Of a stretch of DNA of 64,000 nt, positions 60,077 through 64,000 are shown piece by piece. This stretch comes from Phycisphaeraceae bacterium (lineage in GTDB: Bacteria; Planctomycetota; Phycisphaerae; Phycisphaerales; Phycisphaeraceae), in the NCBI GenBank assembly GCA_020851465.1, contig JADZCR010000001.1, positions 372,001-436,000 on the forward strand. Direction: 5' to 3'. A model generated the notes under the pieces. It searched no databases and was not told the DNA's origin. It worked only from the letters and a program-made list of their open reading frames with translations. Position 1 is the first letter of the stretch; the number at the start of each line of letters is the position of its first letter. A program made the translations under genes and the position numbers.

Positions 60077-61237
60077 CTATCTCTCCAACGCTGCCGCAAT
60101 TCCCATCCCGCCTCCGACACATAACGTCGCCAGAGCGTGTCGTGATTCTCCGCGAGCGATGCGGTGCGCGAGGTGAACCATCAATCGCGCACCGCTGGCC
60201 CCTATCGGGTGGCCAAGCGAGATTGCGCCGCCGTCGGGATTAGTACGGTCGGGATCCAAATCCAATTCTTTGATACACGCCAACGCCTGTGCAGCGAAGG
60301 CCTCATTAAGCTCGATGGTGTCGAAATCGTTGAGGTTGAGTCCAGCAGTAGCGCAGAGTTTACGTGTTGCGTGGACCGGACCCAGTCCGAATAGTCGCGG
60401 CTCGCAGCCCATCGATGCGCTGGCGACAAATGTTGCCATGGGTTGCCAGCCTTCGCGCTTCGCGGTGTCTTCATCACACAGCACGAGCATGGCTGCGCCA
60501 TCGTTGATACCTGAAGCATTTCCCGCGGTGATTGTGCCGTCAGCTTTGAAAACAGGTTTGAGTGTTTTAAGTTTCTCAAGTTGTGTGTTTGGTCGCGGGT
60601 GCTCGTCGCGGTTCAAGCCATCCACTTCGACCAACTCGTCGGCTAACCGGCCTTCTTCATCAGCTTGTGCATAGCGGCGCTGACTCTGAAGCGCAAAAAG
60701 ATCTTGCGCCTCGCGCGTGATTTCATACTTCTGAGCAAGAGTCTCTGCGCCAAGCCCCATGTGTTCGTGGTCAAAAGCATCGCACAATCCGTCACGCAGA
60801 ATCGTGCAGGTCAAAGCCTGAGGCTGTGGTTCGAGAATCGGCTTACCTTCCGCAGAGCGTTTGGCGAGGAACGGTGCGTTTGACATGGACTCGGTGCCTC
60901 CACAGAGCACGATTTTTGCGTCACCAGCTCGGATGGCTTGCGCTGCGAGGACGACAGCTTGAAGTCCCGAGGCACACATCATGTTGACGGTGTAGGCTGG
61001 CACCTCGATTGGTATGCCCGCACCAACCGCTACTTGTCGGGCGATATTCTGGCCGGCTCCGGCTGCAAGAACATTACCGATAACGACAAGATCAATTTGA
61101 TCCGCCGTGATGCTCGCCGTCGTAAGTGTCGCGTGAGCAGCAGCAACACCGATCTCTACGCTACTGCGTCGAGACAGCGCGCCGAGGTAGCGACCTTGAG
61201 GCGTTCGTTTGGCTGCAATGATGACAATTCGTGACAT
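60077..61237 (-). CDS. Acetyl-CoA C-acyltransferase (thiolase)
   Basis: A 386-residue thiolase. The nucleophile is C88 in MMCASGLQAV; the other catalytic residues lie in LNEAFAAQAL, GHPIGASGARL and CVGGGMGIAA near the end. The start SRIVIIAAKRTPQGRYLG is typical. The ATG at 61237 is chosen to match the family; another ATG at 61246 is possible. The enzyme condenses or cleaves acetoacetyl-CoA or longer 3-oxoacyl-CoA. It is the third gene of a minus-strand operon after a reductase and a CoA-transferase, consistent with acetoacetate/3-hydroxybutyrate or beta-oxidation metabolism. Cytoplasmic. Confidence 0.9.
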   Translation of the reverse strand: MSRIVIIAAKRTPQGRYLGALSRRSSVEIGVAAAHATLTTASITADQIDLVVIGNVLAAGAGQNIARQVAVGAGIPIEVPAYTVNMMCASGLQAVVLAAQAIRAGDAKIVLCGGTESMSNAPFLAKRSAEGKPILEPQPQALTCTILRDGLCDAFDHEHMGLGAETLAQKYEITREAQDLFALQSQRRYAQADEEGRLADELVEVDGLNRDEHPRPNTQLEKLKTLKPVFKADGTITAGNASGINDGAAMLVLCDEDTAKREGWQPMATFVASASMGCEPRLFGLGPVHATRKLCATAGLNLNDFDTIELNEAFAAQALACIKELDLDPDRTNPDGGAISLGHPIGASGARLMVHLAHRIARGESRHALATLCVGGGMGIAAALER

Positions 61238-61287
61238 AGGCGGCATGGGCGTTGCCCACGATAGCTCCTGAATACCATCGGGTTACT

Positions 61288-62898
61288 TCAACAGAAAACG
61301 TGCTTCGGCATATCTCGGATATTGCGCACGATAGGGCGGAAAGACATCTGGCCGAAGATGTCGCGATCAAGATCAATACCCGGTGCGACCTCAATGAGTT
61401 CAATGCCGTTACCGGTCAGACGAAATACAGCCCGCTCGGTGACGTAGATTACTTCCTGTCCGATTTCACGCGAGCGGAGAGCACTGAAAGAAAGTTGCTC
61501 CACACAATCGACAAATTTTCGCACCTTACCTTCGCGGACAATGCGGAGTTGATGATTTTTCACGACAACTTCCAATCCGCCGGTGGTGAAAGTGCCGCAA
61601 AAGACCAGCCGCCGAGCGGTCTGTGAGATGTTGACGAAACCGCCGACACCAGTGACGTGCGGACCGAATTTGGAGACGTTGACATTGCCGGCACTGTCGA
61701 TTTGCGCCGCGCCAAGTGCTGCGAAGTCGAGTCCACGACCGTCATAGAAGTCGAATTGTGCGGGTTGGTCGATAATCGCGTGAGGATGGACTGAAGCGCC
61801 AAAAGATAAGCCGCCTGCGGGCATCCCTCCGATAGGCCCGCTTTCCACTGTCAGGGTGAACGTGTGCAGTAAACCACGCTCTGCTGCGATCCGCGAGACT
61901 CCTTCGGGCATTCCGATGCCAAGATTGGCGATCGCGCCGGGTGGTAGTTCATCGCACGCACGTGCCGCAATAATCCGACGTTCGTCGAGCGGCAGGGGAT
62001 CAGGCGTGACCACGTGCCCAGCCACCGCGCTGCAATAGGCAGGATTGAAAGTTTCCGCAAAAGTCTGCTCGTGATCGTTTTCATCCGCCAGCACGATGCG
62101 GTCTATGAGGACGCCGGGAACGCGAACCTGATGCGGCGGAGCGGGTTTATCAAGGAGTCGCCTGACCTGTGCGATGACCAGACCGCGAGCGGGCAGCCCC
62201 GCATGTCCGTGCGGAGTCCCGTCCGGGGATTTATCCGAGATACCCGCGGAATTGTGAACTGCCTGTGCGATGGCAAGGACTTCGCCAACGAGTGCTTCCT
62301 CATCGAGCACGAGATTACCCAGCGGATCAGCCGCCGTGCCGCGTATCAATCCGACGTGAATTGGAAAAGATTTGTACCAAAGCCAGGTTTTGCCACCCAG
62401 TTTGATTCGTTCGACAAGTTTTGAGCCATCGGCAACCAATCTGGCCGCGAGATCATTGAGACAGCCGGACTGCTGGTCCGGGTCAATGTAGGTGCCTAAG
62501 CCGATGTGGGTGATACAACCTGGCCGTCCTGCTGCGATATCGCGGAAGAGCTGGCACACCACACCTTGCGGGAAATTGAATGCCTCGAGCTTTCCTTCCG
62601 CAGCAAGCTGGCCAAGCTTCGGCGCAAGGCCCCAATGCCCGCCAATGGCACGACGAATCAATCCTTCGTGTCCAAAGTGATTAAGTCCCCGCTGTTTCCG
62701 GTCACCCTGTCCTGCTGCGTAAACGAGCGTGAGGTCACGGGGGTGATGCTGTGCGAGAAACCGTCGCTCAATCGCAGCACTGAGTGCTTCAGGATGACAG
62801 GCTCCGACAAAGCCACCAGAAGCAACCGTTGCGCCGTCAGGAATCAACGCGACAGCTTCGTCAGCAGTGCAGAGGAGTTGTTGCAGGCGTGATTTCAT
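61288..62898 (-). CDS. Acyl-CoA:carboxylate CoA-transferase (YdiF/Pct type)
   Basis: A 536-residue fused alpha-beta CoA-transferase. The N-terminal part has ATVASGGFVGACHPEALS (CoA-binding), VYAAGQGDRKQRGLNHFG and FNFPQGVVCQLFRDIAAGRP; the C-terminal part has NLGIGMPEGVSRIAAE and the catalytic Glu (about residue 352) in TLTVESGPIGGMPAGG. Length and order match acetate/propionate CoA-transferase. It moves CoA between an acyl-CoA and a free acid. The ATG at 62898 is chosen because it starts the family N-terminus; a TTG at 62913 is less likely. It sits 50 bases upstream of the thiolase gene. Confidence 0.88.
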   Translation of the reverse strand: MKSRLQQLLCTADEAVALIPDGATVASGGFVGACHPEALSAAIERRFLAQHHPRDLTLVYAAGQGDRKQRGLNHFGHEGLIRRAIGGHWGLAPKLGQLAAEGKLEAFNFPQGVVCQLFRDIAAGRPGCITHIGLGTYIDPDQQSGCLNDLAARLVADGSKLVERIKLGGKTWLWYKSFPIHVGLIRGTAADPLGNLVLDEEALVGEVLAIAQAVHNSAGISDKSPDGTPHGHAGLPARGLVIAQVRRLLDKPAPPHQVRVPGVLIDRIVLADENDHEQTFAETFNPAYCSAVAGHVVTPDPLPLDERRIIAARACDELPPGAIANLGIGMPEGVSRIAAERGLLHTFTLTVESGPIGGMPAGGLSFGASVHPHAIIDQPAQFDFYDGRGLDFAALGAAQIDSAGNVNVSKFGPHVTGVGGFVNISQTARRLVFCGTFTTGGLEVVVKNHQLRIVREGKVRKFVDCVEQLSFSALRSREIGQEVIYVTERAVFRLTGNGIELIEVAPGIDLDRDIFGQMSFRPIVRNIRDMPKHVFC

Positions 62899-62955
62899 GC
62901 GCTGAGTCCGCAACGATACTTCGTTGATAGGAATTCGAAAAGGAAAATACTACCG

Positions 62956-63708
62956 TTATCCAAACCACCCGCCGTTGATATGGACGGTATGGCCATTTAC
63001 ATAAGACGCCAGATCGCTGCACAGGAATAGGATCACGCCCGCGATCTCGTCGGGCTCTCCAAAACGACCAAGCGGAATATTGACGAGCATCTGGGCACGC
63101 GCATCCTCGGGGATCGATTTTCCCATATTGGTGAGCACGACACCCGGGGCGATGGCGTTGACGGTGATACGGCGTTTGCCAACTTCACGGGCCGCGACGC
63201 GCGCCATGGCGGCGACGCCCGCCTTGGCGGCCGCGTAGTTTGATTGGCCGAAGAAACCGATTGATGACGCGATCGAGGAAATGTTGACCACACGTCCGCC
63301 GTCACGCATGACCTCAAGCCCAGCCTGCATGGTGTGGAACACGCCGGTAAGGTTAGTGTCGATGACGCTTTGCCACTCATCCTCAGTCATTTTTTTGATC
63401 GTGCGGTCACGGAGGATCCCCGCATTGTTGACCAGTATGTCGATCCCTCCGAAACGAGACTTGGCTTCAGCCATCATGGCTCGAACTTGTGCAGGATCAC
63501 GGACATCAGCGGGTGATGTGATGGCTCGCTGTCCCAGGTTGCGGACAACATCCTCAGCTTTGTCGCGGTTACTGCCGGAAGGATCGTTGAAGTAATTAAC
63601 GATGACCGTTGCGCCAGCCCGATGAAGCATCGTCGCGGTTGCACGGCCTAAGCCCTCACCCGCGCCAGTGATCAACGCAACCTTACCCGTCAGATCAATA
63701 GGAATCAT
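62956..63708 (-). CDS. Short-chain dehydrogenase/reductase (FabG/PhaB-like)
   Basis: A 250-residue classical SDR. The cofactor motif is TGAGEGLG (14-21), the NNAG motif lies at 94-97, and the active site is S145, Y158 and K162 (SNYAAAKAG). The C-terminus ends VNGHTVHINGGWFG, with a substrate loop before it. It is close to 3-oxoacyl-ACP reductase FabG and acetoacetyl-CoA reductase PhaB, both 245-250 residues; the operon with CoA-transferase and thiolase favours the CoA-ester substrate. NAD or NADP preference cannot be settled. First gene of the operon; the start at 63708 has no clear RBS. Confidence 0.87.
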   Translation of the reverse strand: MIPIDLTGKVALITGAGEGLGRATATMLHRAGATVIVNYFNDPSGSNRDKAEDVVRNLGQRAITSPADVRDPAQVRAMMAEAKSRFGGIDILVNNAGILRDRTIKKMTEDEWQSVIDTNLTGVFHTMQAGLEVMRDGGRVVNISSIASSIGFFGQSNYAAAKAGVAAMARVAAREVGKRRITVNAIAPGVVLTNMGKSIPEDARAQMLVNIPLGRFGEPDEIAGVILFLCSDLASYVNGHTVHINGGWFG

Positions 63709-63782
63709 GCGCGGTGATTGTCGGCTACCGCGTGCCGCTTGTCGATTCGGCGAAATCCCGTGTCACAAAAATTGAATTTACG

Positions 63783-63992
63783 TCAGGGCTTCGTGGCGTC
63801 TCGATGCTCGACAGGCGCATGCGACCTGGCAAAAGACTTGCGTGCTTCCATCCAGAGGCCCAGGCCGATCAGGCCGAGTCCCACGCCGGAGAGACCGCCA
63901 TGAAAAAGTACGCCGCCGTTGGGATTAAGCGTTGCGTAGAGAATTGTGCCAGCAACAATAAGCCATGCTGCATAAGTAAAAATCGATTTCAT
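63783..63992 (-). CDS. Small two-helix membrane protein
   Basis: A 69-residue protein with two membrane helices, YAAWLIVAGTILYATL and SGVGLGLIGLGLWMEA, and a basic C-terminus. AGG is five bases before ATG 63992, close to the window edge; the upstream region is not visible. No family is recognised. The orientation suggests it precedes the SDR gene on the same strand across a 74-base gap. Confidence 0.55.
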   Translation of the reverse strand: MKSIFTYAAWLIVAGTILYATLNPNGGVLFHGGLSGVGLGLIGLGLWMEARKSFARSHAPVEHRDATKP

Positions 63993-64000
63993 GATTGCCT

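Noticed and set aside
1..64000. tRNA, rRNA, CRISPR, transposase and integrase features
   Set aside because: No cloverleaf-like or rRNA-like sequence, no repeat-spacer array, and no transposase or integrase motif was seen in any frame I examined; small RNA genes could still be missed by eye.

Overview
This 64 kb window is a gene-dense bacterial chromosome segment with about 50 protein genes. I see no rRNA, tRNA, CRISPR array or transposase. The gene repertoire points to a Planctomycetota bacterium, most likely class Phycisphaerae. The signs are: a protein with two CxxCGYDLR-type zinc ribbons, an MJ0042-type zinc-ribbon membrane protein, several Gfo/Idh/MocA oxidoreductases including one fused to an aldo/keto reductase, a pyrophosphate-type phosphofructokinase, an intracellular ceramidase-like protein, and secreted proteins whose mature N-termini carry TQP-like stretches. 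This placement is an inference from family content, not from a marker-gene tree.

Layout. (1) 1-3620, minus strand: an outer-membrane lipoprotein operon with two LpoB-like lipoproteins, a COG3014-like lipoprotein and a YcfL-like lipoprotein cut by the window edge. (2) 3825-5766: a small membrane protein and two uncharacterised envelope proteins. (3) 5884-11572, plus strand: a flagellin/nonulosonate module with a Maf (DUF115) motility-associated glycosyltransferase, a nucleotidyltransferase-degenerate radical SAM-SPASM fusion, a CMP-nonulosonate cytidylyltransferase and a hydrolysing UDP-GlcNAc 2-epimerase; no NeuB-type synthase is present here. (4) 11605-20349: a Gfo/Idh-AKR fusion, ApaG, FolP, an adenine DNA methyltransferase, an NfeD membrane protease, an FKBP isomerase and a soluble histidine kinase. 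(5) 20598-22148: a chromosome-segregation locus with two parS sites, a zinc-ribbon gene between them, and parB without an adjacent parA. (6) 22358-24175: an FHA-PilB/GspE ATPase.

(7) 24208-29205, minus strand: a polyamine region with agmatine deiminase and N-carbamoylputrescine amidase enclosing an aldehyde dehydrogenase and a D-threonine aldolase/D-serine dehydratase-like enzyme. Together the first two convert agmatine to putrescine. (8) 29305-38895: a ceramidase-like protein, a hydrolase, an oxidoreductase, PPi-phosphofructokinase, a rhomboid-TPR protease with a zinc-ribbon partner, MoaA and a hexose-phosphate mutarotase. (9) 38931-50356: a cluster of three SPFH/prohibitin-like proteins, an ABC ATPase, a large ABC-2 permease and an uncharacterised anchored protein on the minus strand, with a second ABC-2 permease transcribed divergently. 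This is the best candidate for an undescribed multi-gene system. (10) 50407-64000: a P1B metal ATPase, membrane and secreted proteins of unknown role, a Gfo/Idh oxidoreductase, a PhyH dioxygenase, an alpha/beta hydrolase, a CorA transporter, and a three-gene acyl-CoA operon (SDR reductase, CoA-transferase, thiolase), followed by a small membrane protein.

Most genes have short gaps and recognisable but often weak Shine-Dalgarno sequences; several starts were moved inward from the longest reading frame because of signal peptides, family N-termini or RBS position, and this is noted gene by gene.
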